DNA of 64,000 bases from Deltaproteobacteria bacterium. Its GTDB lineage: Bacteria; Myxococcota_A; UBA9160; UBA4427. Shown one piece after another: positions 28,093 through 36,154 of this stretch. The stretch lies in contig JAFDEK010000003.1 of NCBI GenBank assembly GCA_019310385.1, forward strand, positions 1 through 64,000, given 5' to 3'. The stretch's first letter is position 1. Every line of letters begins with the position of its first letter. The notes beneath the pieces were generated by a model. The model did no database searches, was not told the DNA's origin, and saw nothing but the letters and a program-made list of their open reading frames with translations. Both the position numbers and the translations under genes were made by a program.

Positions 28093-28552
28093 GACGCCCC
28101 TTGATGCGGCTGACTGCGCCGCGCGGATTTCCATTTCCCTTTCATGGGTATCGGCGGGGGAGCTGCCGATTCTTGATGACCCTCGTCACACTTTTTCCAC
28201 CTATGTGGCTATATGCACACAGTCGACTCTGGGAGGGGAGTGCCGGAACCGGATCGATCGCCGAGATCGATTCCGTCACCGGCGCTGGGAAGCCGTTCCG
28301 GTCACAGCGAAAGTCGTTGACTCGGGATCGCCGATCGAGATAGCGTAGGGCTCACCCAAGCTAGGGAGTTCTCCGGGCCCGGGACCCTCTCTGGGGGAGG
28401 TTCAGGCCCGTCTCAGTGGGGAAGCTGAGAGGAGAACTGTGGTGCAGCGCCCTGAATGGCCTCCCTGTGGGTCCGCTGAGCGGGCGTCGGGCCGGTGTTC
28501 GTGTGGCATCCGGCCTGCACATCCCAGCGTGCGGTGACCGAGGGAGGTCCGC
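28093..28552. other. 460-base intergenic region rich in inverted repeats
   Basis: This region between a divergent barrel gene and a PEP-CTERM-like gene has no plausible coding frame. It holds several inverted repeats: GGATCGAT against ATCGATTCC around 28250-28277, the compact element at 28367-28438 listed separately, a short GTCCGC/GCGGGC hairpin around 28471-28485, and GGCCGG against CCGGCC around 28490-28516. AGGGAGG at 28542-28548 is the ribosome site for TTG 28553. No clear sigma-70 promoter was found. Confidence 0.5.
28367..28438 (+). ncRNA. candidate structured leader RNA (three-stem junction)
   Basis: AGTTCTCC (28367-28374) pairs exactly with GGAGAACT (28431-28438). Directly inside lie GGGCC (28375-28379) with GGCCC (28405-28409), enclosing a further CCTCTC/GGGGAGG hairpin, and TCTCAG (28411-28416) with CTGAGA (28425-28430). 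Only base 28410 is unpaired at the junction. Strand is assigned by the downstream gene at 28553 but the reverse is possible. It matches no riboswitch class I could recognise, and the pairing was found by eye. Confidence 0.4.
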
Positions 28553-30241
28553 TTGCGTCGATTCGCTGTCTTCATTGCCATGGCTGCTCTAGCGGGACCG
28601 TGGTCGCTGACCGCCGGGACCCTTCCCGGGGACCCATGCGCTGAGCCCAACGCGCGATGCGAGGACGAGGAGCTCATCGGCGGCACGACTGAAAGCAGTT
28701 TTTCCGAGTACTTCGGCGTCGCCATGGATCTCACCGGCGACCAGGCGCTGATCGGCGCTCTGTCCCGCTCCGAGCCTACCCTCGGTTACGCCGGGGGCGT
28801 GTACGACTTGCGCCTGATATCCGGAAGTTGGACCCAGGTCGACGTGCTGCTCCCCGACGACATCAGAGCGAACGACAACTTCGGGGGCGCTGTGTCGCGC
28901 TCCGGTGACACCGCAGTCATCGGGGCGCCGGGCCGCGGCACCTGGCGCTACGGCACGGCCTTCTCCTATCGCTACGCGGCGGGGGCGTGGTCGCTGGAGG
29001 ATGAGTTCGCGGCTCCGGCCTGTCCTCTGGACGTTCCGAGGGACCAGTGTCCGCCGGGAAGCGAGGACCCGAGGGACGTGTGTCCGCGCAGGAGAGATCT
29101 TCAGAAGCGCTCCGAGCTCGGATCCGCGGTCGCGATCTCGGGCGACTGGGCGCTGGTGACTGCACCCTACGAAGATCTGTGCTTCTTGACCTCCGATGAT
29201 CGCCACTGCATCGACGAGGACCAGGGCGACATCCCCTGCAGGATCGTCGACCGGAAGACCAGGGACTGGGTCGGTACCGATGCGGGCGCGGCCTACTTCT
29301 ACCGCCGCAATGCCACGAGCGGGCTCTGGGAGGACGACCCGCAGCGAGTCGAACCCACGGACCTCGAACTAATCCTCCGCGTGAATCCGACCGAAACTGC
29401 GAACGTCAGGAAGGACGACTTCACCGATCTCGCCTGGGCGCGCCGGGACGGGATGATCGACATCGAGGGCGACCTCGCAGTGATCGCGACGGACACGAAC
29501 CAGGTCAACGCGGTCTGGGTCTACCAGTTCAACGCCACGACCCAGCAGTGGGAAGAGCTGGCGGAGAGTCCACTCAGGCCCCCGTCCGCCGGGAACAACG
29601 TCGGATTCGGCACATCGGTCTCGATCGGGGGTGGCTGGTTGGCGATTGGCGCGGACGAGGAGGACCTTGCCTTCGACGGCGGCCCGAACGTGACGGACGC
29701 CGGCGCTGTCTATCTCTACCGCTGGGACGGCTCTGCCTGGATCGACGAGTCTGCGGTCAGCCCAGTATTGCTCGCGAACCAGAGTGAATCGGACCGATTG
29801 GGGCGGGACGTGGAAATCACGGCCGACACCCTCCTGGCGGGAGCGATGAACCATCTCGCGACCTTCCGCACCGGGGGCGGTGGGAGCGAAATCATGACTC
29901 CTGGTCCCGGTGCGGTGTACGTCTTCGATCTGGATCCCTCTGGGCCTTCCGTCACCGAGAGATCCAAGCTCGTCGCGTCGAACGGGGAGCAATTGGACGG
30001 CCTTGGAGGATCCCTCGCATACGAGGACGGCACGGCGTTCGTCGCGGCAGCGCAGAGAGCGTTCTATATCGATGACGATGGAGTGCCCGTGGAGCCGTTC
30101 ACGGGCAGCGTCTACACCTACGATCTCCCGCCGCCTGCTCCGGGCGCCGCGCCGGTGCCCGAACCCGCCCGGGGCCTCCTGGCTCTCGCCGCCCTCGCCA
30201 GCCTGGCGCTCTTGCGATCGCGGCTCGGCCGGGCTCGCTGA
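28553..30241 (+). CDS. PEP-CTERM-like exported protein with FG-GAP-type repeats
   Basis: Protein of 562 residues. TTG 28553 follows AGGGAGG and starts a signal peptide (RRFAVFIAMAALAGPWSLTAG). The body has integrin-like FG-GAP/beta-propeller repeats marked by GDQALIGA, GDTAVIGAPG, GDWALVTAP and similar, each followed by a YxYR or FYRR strand. The C-terminus has PVPEPARG, a hydrophobic helix (LLALAALASLALL) and a basic end (RSRLGRAR), the three-part signal recognised by exosortases. It is thus probably a surface or secreted protein processed near the PEP motif. No exosortase gene is in the window. Confidence 0.78.
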   Translation: MRRFAVFIAMAALAGPWSLTAGTLPGDPCAEPNARCEDEELIGGTTESSFSEYFGVAMDLTGDQALIGALSRSEPTLGYAGGVYDLRLISGSWTQVDVLLPDDIRANDNFGGAVSRSGDTAVIGAPGRGTWRYGTAFSYRYAAGAWSLEDEFAAPACPLDVPRDQCPPGSEDPRDVCPRRRDLQKRSELGSAVAISGDWALVTAPYEDLCFLTSDDRHCIDEDQGDIPCRIVDRKTRDWVGTDAGAAYFYRRNATSGLWEDDPQRVEPTDLELILRVNPTETANVRKDDFTDLAWARRDGMIDIEGDLAVIATDTNQVNAVWVYQFNATTQQWEELAESPLRPPSAGNNVGFGTSVSIGGGWLAIGADEEDLAFDGGPNVTDAGAVYLYRWDGSAWIDESAVSPVLLANQSESDRLGRDVEITADTLLAGAMNHLATFRTGGGGSEIMTPGPGAVYVFDLDPSGPSVTERSKLVASNGEQLDGLGGSLAYEDGTAFVAAAQRAFYIDDDGVPVEPFTGSVYTYDLPPPAPGAAPVPEPARGLLALAALASLALLRSRLGRAR

Positions 30242-30280
30242 GCTTCACCAACGGAGTGGGCCAGGGCTCCGCTGGCGCAG

Positions 30281-30973
30281 CTACTGGCCGCCTCTAGTCT
30301 CGTCAACCTCGCCTTCGCCCGGAGGAGGAGCTGCGCCCGACTCAGCGTGCGCCTCGACTGCGCTGCGCAGGTCGCCCTCGAGCTTGCCGAAGATCTCGGA
30401 GAGGACCACTCTCACGCTGCGCAGGTATGCATCGGACTTCCGCTCGGCAACTTCGGTCCGTGCCTCGTAGCTCTGCTGGAAGACAATGGGGCGCCGTGGC
30501 TGGGTGGCGTCGAGCAAGGTGAAGCGAAGCCTGGCTTCGGTGGACAAGTGATTCGCGTCCCGGCTGTCGCCGTATAGCGCTTCGAGACGGCTCTCCAGGA
30601 TCCAGTCGGGGTTCGAGTCGCTGGCGGCGACCACGTACTCGAAGATATCCGACGCTTCGAGCCAGCGGAGCAGGTTCTCCCGCAGCATGACGCCCGGCGC
30701 GGAGAAGAACTCGTTGTAGAAGTCGCTCACGTAGGTGTCGTCGGACCTGCGGTAGATGAAGGCTTTGCGCTCGAAGGAGGGAGCGGCGCGCACGATGGAG
30801 ACGCGCAAGATCCCCGCACCGGGTCCCGCCGCCGTCGATTCGCGCTCGAGCGTGACTTCGAAGCGCTGCTTCTGGACAGCGCCGCGCGAGAGACAGCCGC
30901 CGGCGCTGCACAGGCTCAATAGCAGCACCATTGCGAGGGAGCGGCGCAGGCCGTGCTTTCCCGTCCAGGCCAT
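30281..30973 (-). CDS. PqiC/ABC-transport auxiliary lipoprotein (MlaX-like)
   Basis: Lipoprotein of about 230 residues (LLLSLCSAGGC, Cys near 27) of the ABC_trans_aux type. Typical sequence is the strand run LRVSIVRAAPSFERKAFIYRRSDD and DFYNEFFSAPGVMLRENLLRWL, the region that contacts the MCE ring in PqiC. It is the last gene of the mla operon; its ATG overlaps the stop of the MCE gene (TGATG). It is probably the outer-membrane end of the lipid-transport bridge. The C-terminal tail is Gly/Pro/Glu-rich. Confidence 0.82.
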   Translation of the reverse strand: MAWTGKHGLRRSLAMVLLLSLCSAGGCLSRGAVQKQRFEVTLERESTAAGPGAGILRVSIVRAAPSFERKAFIYRRSDDTYVSDFYNEFFSAPGVMLRENLLRWLEASDIFEYVVAASDSNPDWILESRLEALYGDSRDANHLSTEARLRFTLLDATQPRRPIVFQQSYEARTEVAERKSDAYLRSVRVVLSEIFGKLEGDLRSAVEAHAESGAAPPPGEGEVDETRGGQ

Positions 30974-31956
30974 CACTTTCCTCCCGTCTCTTCCCTGGGC
31001 GGCGGCTCGCCGAAGAGCAGCACCGATGGATACTGTCGCGCAATGTCGGTGGCGTCCTTCAGGTTCTCCGTGGCGATGCGCAGGTTCTCGAGGGTAGAGC
31101 CGATGTCCTGGCTGCCCGAGTCGAGAATTCGCTGGACCTGGGCGAGGGTCTCCGTCGCTTGCCGGATCGCGGACTGGAGCTCCCTGGAGAGCGTCGCTAC
31201 GTCGGCGTCCTCCGCAATGCCGCGCACCGAAGTCAGGGTCTTGCGGCCTTCGTCCAGGGCCTTGCGCGCCGAAGCCAGGGCATTGCGGGCCTCGACGAGC
31301 AGCTCGTCGACCTCGCTCTGCAGACGCGCGACGTCGAGCGCGTCGACCTTTTCGTTCAGGCTCGAGAGGAGATCCTGCGCCTCGGCCGCGATTCCCTTGA
31401 AGTCGATTTCGTCCAGCTCTCGGATCAGCTTCGCCGCCCCGCTGGAGAGCTGGGTGATCATGCTGGGCGCCGAGGGGATGTAGAGGTTCTCCGGGGTCCA
31501 GTCGATGTCCATGGGCGGATTCCGCGCGGGATCGAGGAAGTCGCCTTCGATGAAGGCCGTCCCCGTCAGGCCCGACTGCGCCACGCGGAGCCGCAGCCCC
31601 TGCTCGATCATGGCCGCGAGGCCGTCCTGGGTCTCGGGGAAGTGCAGGTCTTCGTCCGGGGTCAGCTTCATCCGGATGATGATCCGCTTGCCCTGCTGGA
31701 TCCGCTGGTAGGGGTTCGGCAGGCTGTAGTAGGAGGCCACGAAGCCGATGGTGCTCACCGTGCCGAACTGCACGCCGCGTATCTTGACCGCCGAGCCGAC
31801 CTCGAGGCCCTGCACCGACTCCTCGAAGTAGGTCTCGAAGATCAGCGGCTCGCCGAGCAGGCCGCGTCCGCCGACGAAGAGGGCGAAGGCGACCGCGGCC
31901 ACCGCGCCCGCGAGGACGAAGGAGCCGACCCTGAAATAGTGGGCTTCTGCACTCAC
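30973..31956 (-). CDS. mlaD: MlaD-type MCE protein
   Basis: Membrane-anchored periplasmic MCE protein of 327 residues that forms the lipid-binding ring of the Mla transporter. One N-terminal membrane segment (FVLAGAVAAVAFALFVGG) is followed by the MCE domain (ETYFEESVQGLEVGSAVKIRG and VRFG-type strand VQFGTVSTIGFV). A long C-terminal helix and coiled-coil region (LDEGRKTLTSVRGIAEDAD, LSRELQSAIRQATETLAQ) follows, which could extend across the periplasm as in PqiB or LetB-like proteins. GTG 31956 overlaps the stop of the ATPase gene by four bases, supporting coupled expression. Confidence 0.88.
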   Translation of the reverse strand: MSAEAHYFRVGSFVLAGAVAAVAFALFVGGRGLLGEPLIFETYFEESVQGLEVGSAVKIRGVQFGTVSTIGFVASYYSLPNPYQRIQQGKRIIIRMKLTPDEDLHFPETQDGLAAMIEQGLRLRVAQSGLTGTAFIEGDFLDPARNPPMDIDWTPENLYIPSAPSMITQLSSGAAKLIRELDEIDFKGIAAEAQDLLSSLNEKVDALDVARLQSEVDELLVEARNALASARKALDEGRKTLTSVRGIAEDADVATLSRELQSAIRQATETLAQVQRILDSGSQDIGSTLENLRIATENLKDATDIARQYPSVLLFGEPPPREETGGK

Positions 31957-32738
31957 GCCCTTCGCGCCTCCTGTGTGCCGCTGTCGCGCCGGAAGAAGCG
32001 CCGCACCCACTCTACCTCGCAGTGGTCGCGCAGCTCATGGGGCGAGCCCTCGGCGATGATCCCCTTGGTTTCCTTGTCGAGCATGATGACGCGATCCGCG
32101 ATGCTGTAGATGCTCGGCAGCTCGTGGGTCACCACCACGAAGGTGATGCCCAGGGAGCGGGCCAGGGTCAGAATGGTGTCGTCGAGCTCGGCCGAGGTGA
32201 TGGGGTCGAGGCCGGCCGAGGGTTCGTCGAGGAAGAGGATTTCGGGGTCGAGCGCCATGGCGCGGGCGATGGCGGCGCGCTTCTTCATGCCGCCACTGAT
32301 CTCGGCCGGGACGAAATCCTCGAAGCCCTCGAGCTGGACGAGCTTCAGCTTGCTGGCCGCGATGCGGTCCATGGCCTCCCGGGGCAGGTCCGTGAACTCT
32401 TCCATGGGCAGTCGCACGTTCTCGAGCAGGGTCATGGAGCCGAAGAGGGCGCCGCTCTGGTACATCACCCCGATGCGCCGCAGGATCTCGAGGCGCGCGT
32501 CGCCATGGGCGTGGGCAATGTCCCGGTCGCCGATCCAGATGCGGCCGGTCTTGGGCCGGTAGAGGCCGATCATGTGCTTGAGCATGGTGCTCTTGCCACT
32601 TCCGGAGCCGCCCAGGATCACGAAGACCTCGCCGCGGCTCACGTCGAAGGAGATGGCGCGGAAGATGACTCGATCGCCGTAGGCGGCCGTCAGGTCTTCG
32701 ACGCGGATCACGGGCTCTTCTTGGACGTCGTCGCTCAC
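31953..32738 (-). CDS. mlaF: MlaF-type ABC transporter ATPase
   Basis: Cytosolic ATPase of 261 residues that powers phospholipid transport through MlaE. All nucleotide-binding motifs are present: Walker A GGSGSGKST, Q-loop GVMYQSGALFGSMT, signature EISGGMKKRAAIARA (the Mla variant of LSGGQ), Walker B EILFLDEPSAGLD and H-loop VVTHE. GTG 32738 starts two bases after the permease stop. The next gene, for the MCE protein, overlaps its stop. Confidence 0.92.
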   Translation of the reverse strand: MSDDVQEEPVIRVEDLTAAYGDRVIFRAISFDVSRGEVFVILGGSGSGKSTMLKHMIGLYRPKTGRIWIGDRDIAHAHGDARLEILRRIGVMYQSGALFGSMTLLENVRLPMEEFTDLPREAMDRIAASKLKLVQLEGFEDFVPAEISGGMKKRAAIARAMALDPEILFLDEPSAGLDPITSAELDDTILTLARSLGITFVVVTHELPSIYSIADRVIMLDKETKGIIAEGSPHELRDHCEVEWVRRFFRRDSGTQEARRA

Positions 32739-32740
32739 GC

Positions 32741-33904
32741 TCAGATTCCCAGCACGTAGAAGATTACGGAGAAGATGCCCTCGAGCACCGCGATCAGCAC
32801 GATACCGCTCACGACGGCGCTCGTCGCGGAGGCCCCGACGGCGCCGGCGCCGCTTCCTGCCCGCAACCCCTGCAGGCAGCCGACGGCGGCCACGACGACA
32901 CCGAAGATCGCGCTCTTGAAGAGACCCTGGGCGAGGTCCCCCACCGCCACCGACGCCGCGACGCGATTGAGGTAGGTGACCATGGGGAAGCCGAGGGAGG
33001 CGAACATCACGGCCCCGCCCAGCAGGCCGGCGAAGAGATTGACCATGGTGAGGACCGGCACCACCGCCACCGCGGCCAGGACCCGCGGCACTACGAGGAA
33101 GCGCACTGGCTCGAGCCCCATGGTGGTGAGGGCGTCGATCTCCTCGTTCACCTTCATGGTACCGATCTCCGCCGCGAAGGCGGAGCCAGAGCGCGCCGTC
33201 AGCAGGATCGCGGTCATCAGCCCCGCCAGTACCCGGGTGAGGGAGATGGCGAGCAGATCCGCGACGAAGACCTCGGCGCCGAAGCGCCGCATGGGGATCG
33301 CGGACTGGAAGGAGAGGATCAGCCCGAGCAGGAAGCCGACGAGGGCAACGATGGGCATGGCTCCGATGCCGGCCTTCTCGGCGATGGAGAAGAGGTCGCG
33401 GACCCGCAGCGATCTCGGCCGCATCAGCGCACGGCCCGTGAAGACACTGAGCTCGCCGACATATACGACGATGGTGCGCAGATCGGAGACGAAGCCGAGA
33501 GCGCCTCGCCCGACCCGGGCGACGAAGGGCTCGATCGGAGCCTCGACTTCTGCCGCCGGTGTCGTCTGCGAGGGTTCGAGCATCTCGATGAGGCTGGCGA
33601 ACTCGGCGCGCAGCCCCCGCAGATCGAAGCCCCCGCCGGAGGCCTGCTGGCGCTCGCGCAGAGCAACGAGCAGCGCGGCCCCCGAGCCGTCGCAATAATC
33701 GAGGCCGCCGGCTTCGATGACGAGATCGTTGGGACGCTGATCGTCGAGTGCCTTCATGGCCTGACGCCATGCGCGCCCGGTGGAGTTGGAGTCGAGGCGG
33801 CCGTTGAAATCGAGGACGAAGCGCCCCTGCTCGTCGCGGGAGCTGCGAACCGTAATCGTGTCGGGCTGTCGGTCCGCCGCCGGCATGGGACGAGTATGCA
33901 TCAT
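32741..33904 (-). CDS. mlaE: MlaE-type permease fused to N-terminal STAS (MlaB-like) domain
   Basis: Protein of 387 residues. The first ~110 residues form a STAS-like domain (FVLDFNGRLDSNSTGRAWRQ, DLVIEAGGLDYCDGSGAALL), as in MlaB, where the Ser/Asp-Gly-Ser region contacts the ATPase. The MlaE permease follows, with GIGAMPIVALVGFLLGLILS, the coupling-helix region PMRRFGAEVFVADLLAISLTR and the conserved EIDALTTMGLEPVRFLVVPR. It is the first gene of a four-gene operon. ATG 33904 was chosen; 33901, 33886 and 33925 are alternatives and none has a strong ribosome site. Confidence 0.87.
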   Translation of the reverse strand: MMHTRPMPAADRQPDTITVRSSRDEQGRFVLDFNGRLDSNSTGRAWRQAMKALDDQRPNDLVIEAGGLDYCDGSGAALLVALRERQQASGGGFDLRGLRAEFASLIEMLEPSQTTPAAEVEAPIEPFVARVGRGALGFVSDLRTIVVYVGELSVFTGRALMRPRSLRVRDLFSIAEKAGIGAMPIVALVGFLLGLILSFQSAIPMRRFGAEVFVADLLAISLTRVLAGLMTAILLTARSGSAFAAEIGTMKVNEEIDALTTMGLEPVRFLVVPRVLAAVAVVPVLTMVNLFAGLLGGAVMFASLGFPMVTYLNRVAASVAVGDLAQGLFKSAIFGVVVAAVGCLQGLRAGSGAGAVGASATSAVVSGIVLIAVLEGIFSVIFYVLGI

Positions 33905-33986
33905 TTCGAAGGGCCGTGGTCCCACGCCCCTCGTCTGTGGCGATTCGTCGAAGTTGCTTCGGTCTCAGCCGGTGGACCGTGGGCGG

Positions 33987-35036
33987 TCAGAAGCCGTAGG
34001 CGCTCTTCAGCTCCGGGTCATTCTCCGCCAGCATCTCCGCCAGGGCGACCATCACACGGCACTGCTTCACCGTGGCGTCGTCCTGCATCTTGCCGTCGAT
34101 CATGACCGCGCCGGTGCCGTCGCCCATCTCGTCGATCACCTTCCTGGCCCACAGCACCTCGTCCACGGGCGGGCTGAAGACCTCCTTCGCGATGTCGATC
34201 TGCACCGGGTGCAGGCTCCAGGCGCCCACGCAGCCCATCAGGAAGGCGTTGCGGAACTGGTCTTCGCAGGCCACGGTGTCCTTGATGTCACCGAAGGGGC
34301 CGTAGTAGGGGAGGATGCCGTTGGCGTTGCAGGCGTCGACCATACGCGCCATGGTGTAGTGCCACAAATCCTGCTGGGCGGTGGGGCGGGGCGCGTCCTC
34401 GTTGGTGGGATCCGGGTCCGTCCGCACGATGTAGCTCGGGTGTCCGCCGCCCACCCGGGTGGTCTTCATGCGCCGGCTGGCCGCCAGGTCGGCCGGCCCG
34501 AGGGAGAGTCCCTGCATGCGGGGCGAGGCGGCACAGATCTCTTCGACGTTGGCGACGCCCAGGGCGGTCTCGAGAATGGCGTGGACCATGAGGGGCCTGG
34601 TGAGGCCGGCCTTCGCCTCGAGCTGCGCCAGCAAGCGATCCACGTAGTGGATGTCCCAGGCGCCCTCGACCTTGGGAACCATGACGACGTCGAGCTTGTC
34701 TCCGATCTCGGTCACCAGACGGATCATGTCGTCCAGGCCCCAGGGGCTGTCGAGGCTGTTCACCCGGGTCCAGAGCTGGCAGCTGCCGAAGTCCGTGTCC
34801 CGGGCGATCTTCACCAGCCCCTCTCGAGCGTCGATCTTCTTGTCGGCCGCAACGGCGTCTTCGAGGTTTCCGAGCAGCACGTCGCACTTCTTTGACATGT
34901 CCGGGACCTTGGCGGCCATCTTCGCATTGCTCGGATCGAAGAAGTGGATCATGCGCGAGGGCTTGAAGGGAATCTCGCGCAGGGGCTCGGGGGCTCCGAG
35001 AGCCATGGGCTGAAAGAAGTCCTTGGCGCTTCGCAT
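33987..35036 (-). CDS. mcl: malyl-CoA/beta-methylmalyl-CoA lyase (CoA-ester lyase)
   Basis: Protein of 349 residues of the HpcH/HpaI CitE-like family. It reversibly cleaves malyl-CoA to acetyl-CoA and glyoxylate, and beta-methylmalyl-CoA to propionyl-CoA and glyoxylate. Motifs: [33 protein letters not shown] (acidic metal ligand), [35 protein letters not shown], and [21 protein letters not shown] 35036 follows AGGAG. The same frame is open upstream with no stop all the way to the malate-CoA ligase alpha start, so a fused product is formally possible. The ligase upstream and mesaconyl-CoA hydratase at 38587 support the assignment. Confidence 0.88.
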   Translation of the reverse strand: MRSAKDFFQPMALGAPEPLREIPFKPSRMIHFFDPSNAKMAAKVPDMSKKCDVLLGNLEDAVAADKKIDAREGLVKIARDTDFGSCQLWTRVNSLDSPWGLDDMIRLVTEIGDKLDVVMVPKVEGAWDIHYVDRLLAQLEAKAGLTRPLMVHAILETALGVANVEEICAASPRMQGLSLGPADLAASRRMKTTRVGGGHPSYIVRTDPDPTNEDAPRPTAQQDLWHYTMARMVDACNANGILPYYGPFGDIKDTVACEDQFRNAFLMGCVGAWSLHPVQIDIAKEVFSPPVDEVLWARKVIDEMGDGTGAVMIDGKMQDDATVKQCRVMVALAEMLAENDPELKSAYGF

Positions 35037-35053
35037 GGGCTTTCTCCTGGTGC

Positions 35054-35272
35054 CTACTCGTAGAGCTTGATGATCTCGACGCTGCCCTTGGGGGCGGCCT
35101 CGAGGCAGAGGTCGCAGAGCACGCACTCGTCGAGGTTCTCTTCCTGGATTTCGACGCCGTTCTCGCTGGCGGCGAAGATGCTCACGGGGCAGACCTCCGC
35201 GAGCCGGGCTGCGACTTCGGCGTCCTTGGCGACCTTGGGGTCGACCTTTACCTGGATGAAAAGAGCGGGCAT
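35054..35272 (-). CDS. small single-cluster [4Fe-4S] ferredoxin-like protein
   Basis: Protein of 72 residues. Cysteines: C28 in EVCPVSIF and C48, C51, C54 in [14 protein letters not shown]. In a standard 2[4Fe-4S] ferredoxin these four ligate cluster II, while the CxxCxxC of the first half and the last Cys before Pro (here Ala) are missing. It should therefore hold a single cluster, similar to FixX-type proteins. The ATG at 35272 has AGGAGAG seven bases upstream. The gene lies between the ligase alpha and lyase genes, a context without an obvious electron-transfer step. The ligase frame reads through it in another phase. Confidence 0.75.
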   Translation of the reverse strand: MPALFIQVKVDPKVAKDAEVAARLAEVCPVSIFAASENGVEIQEENLDECVLCDLCLEAAPKGSVEIIKLYE

Positions 35273-35273
35273 G

Positions 35274-36143
35274 GATTCTCTCCTGAAATGGAGCGACGGA
35301 GATGCCCGCGGCCTCCATGCGCTTGATCTTCTCCGCTGTCGTGTCCTCTTTGCCCTCGACGATGGTGCCGGCGTGGCCGAAGCGCATGCCCTTCATCTCG
35401 TCCATGAAGCGTCCGGCCATGAAGGCCACCACCGGGAGACGCGAGTCGTTCTCCTTGATCCACTCGGCCAGCTCGGCCTCCATGCGGCCTCCGGGCTCGG
35501 AGTAGATCGCGATGGCGTGGGTTTCGGGGTCGGCCTCGAAGAAGGGCATGAGCTCCGCATAAGTGGTGCCGATGATGGCGTCGCCACCGATGGAGACGCA
35601 GGTCGATTGGCCCAGGCCCGCCGCGGTGAGAGTGCTGGCGATCTCCGTCGTCATGCCGCCGGAGCGGGACATGACGCCGATGTTCCCCTTCCGGTAGGCC
35701 TGACGGGTGTTGGCTGCGGGGCCGCCCACACCGCCCATCTTGCACTCGTCGGGGGAAATGATGCCCAGGCAGTTGGGGCCGATGATGCGGGCGCCGCGCA
35801 GCTTCGCGAGCTCGACCATCTGGGCCACCTCCCGGCGTGGGATGTTCTCGGTCACCACCACGATGAGGGTGATGCCGTTCTCCAGGGCCTCGAAGACCGC
35901 GTCCCGGGTGAACTTCGGCGGCACCGAGACGATCGAGCCCTGGACGGGGCCGTGGGCCTTGACGATGTCGCGCACGCAGTCGTAGACCGGCACGCCATAG
36001 ACATCCCGCCCGGCTCGGCCCGGGGTGACGCCGCCCACGATCTTCGCGCCGTATTCGAGGTTCTCGCGGGTCAGGTTCACAGCCTCGCGACCGGTGATGC
36101 CCTGAATGATGAAGTGGGTGTCTTTGCTGAGCAGAATCGACAT
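35274..36143 (-). CDS. mtkB: malate-CoA ligase / succinyl-CoA synthetase alpha subunit, no stop codon
   Basis: CoA-binding subunit of a malate or succinate-CoA ligase. It matches the family along about 284 residues: [73 protein letters not shown] and the phosphohistidine loop [12 protein letters not shown] (H257). After [16 protein letters not shown] the last dozen or so residues expected are replaced, and there is no stop: the frame passes through the ferredoxin gene as Arg-rich sequence and joins the lyase frame, giving 718 codons (33987-36143). The end given here is where homology ends. A lost C-terminus by deletion, or a sequencing or assembly error, are the main options. Eleven bases separate the start from the beta-subunit stop. 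Confidence 0.78.
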
Positions 36144-36154
36144 GGGAGGCCCTT

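Noticed and set aside
28367..28438. TPP, cobalamin, glycine or c-di-GMP riboswitch or hammerhead ribozyme
   Set aside because: CTGAGA near 28425 recalls the TPP aptamer, but the second conserved half is missing; the other classes' conserved cores were looked for and not found.
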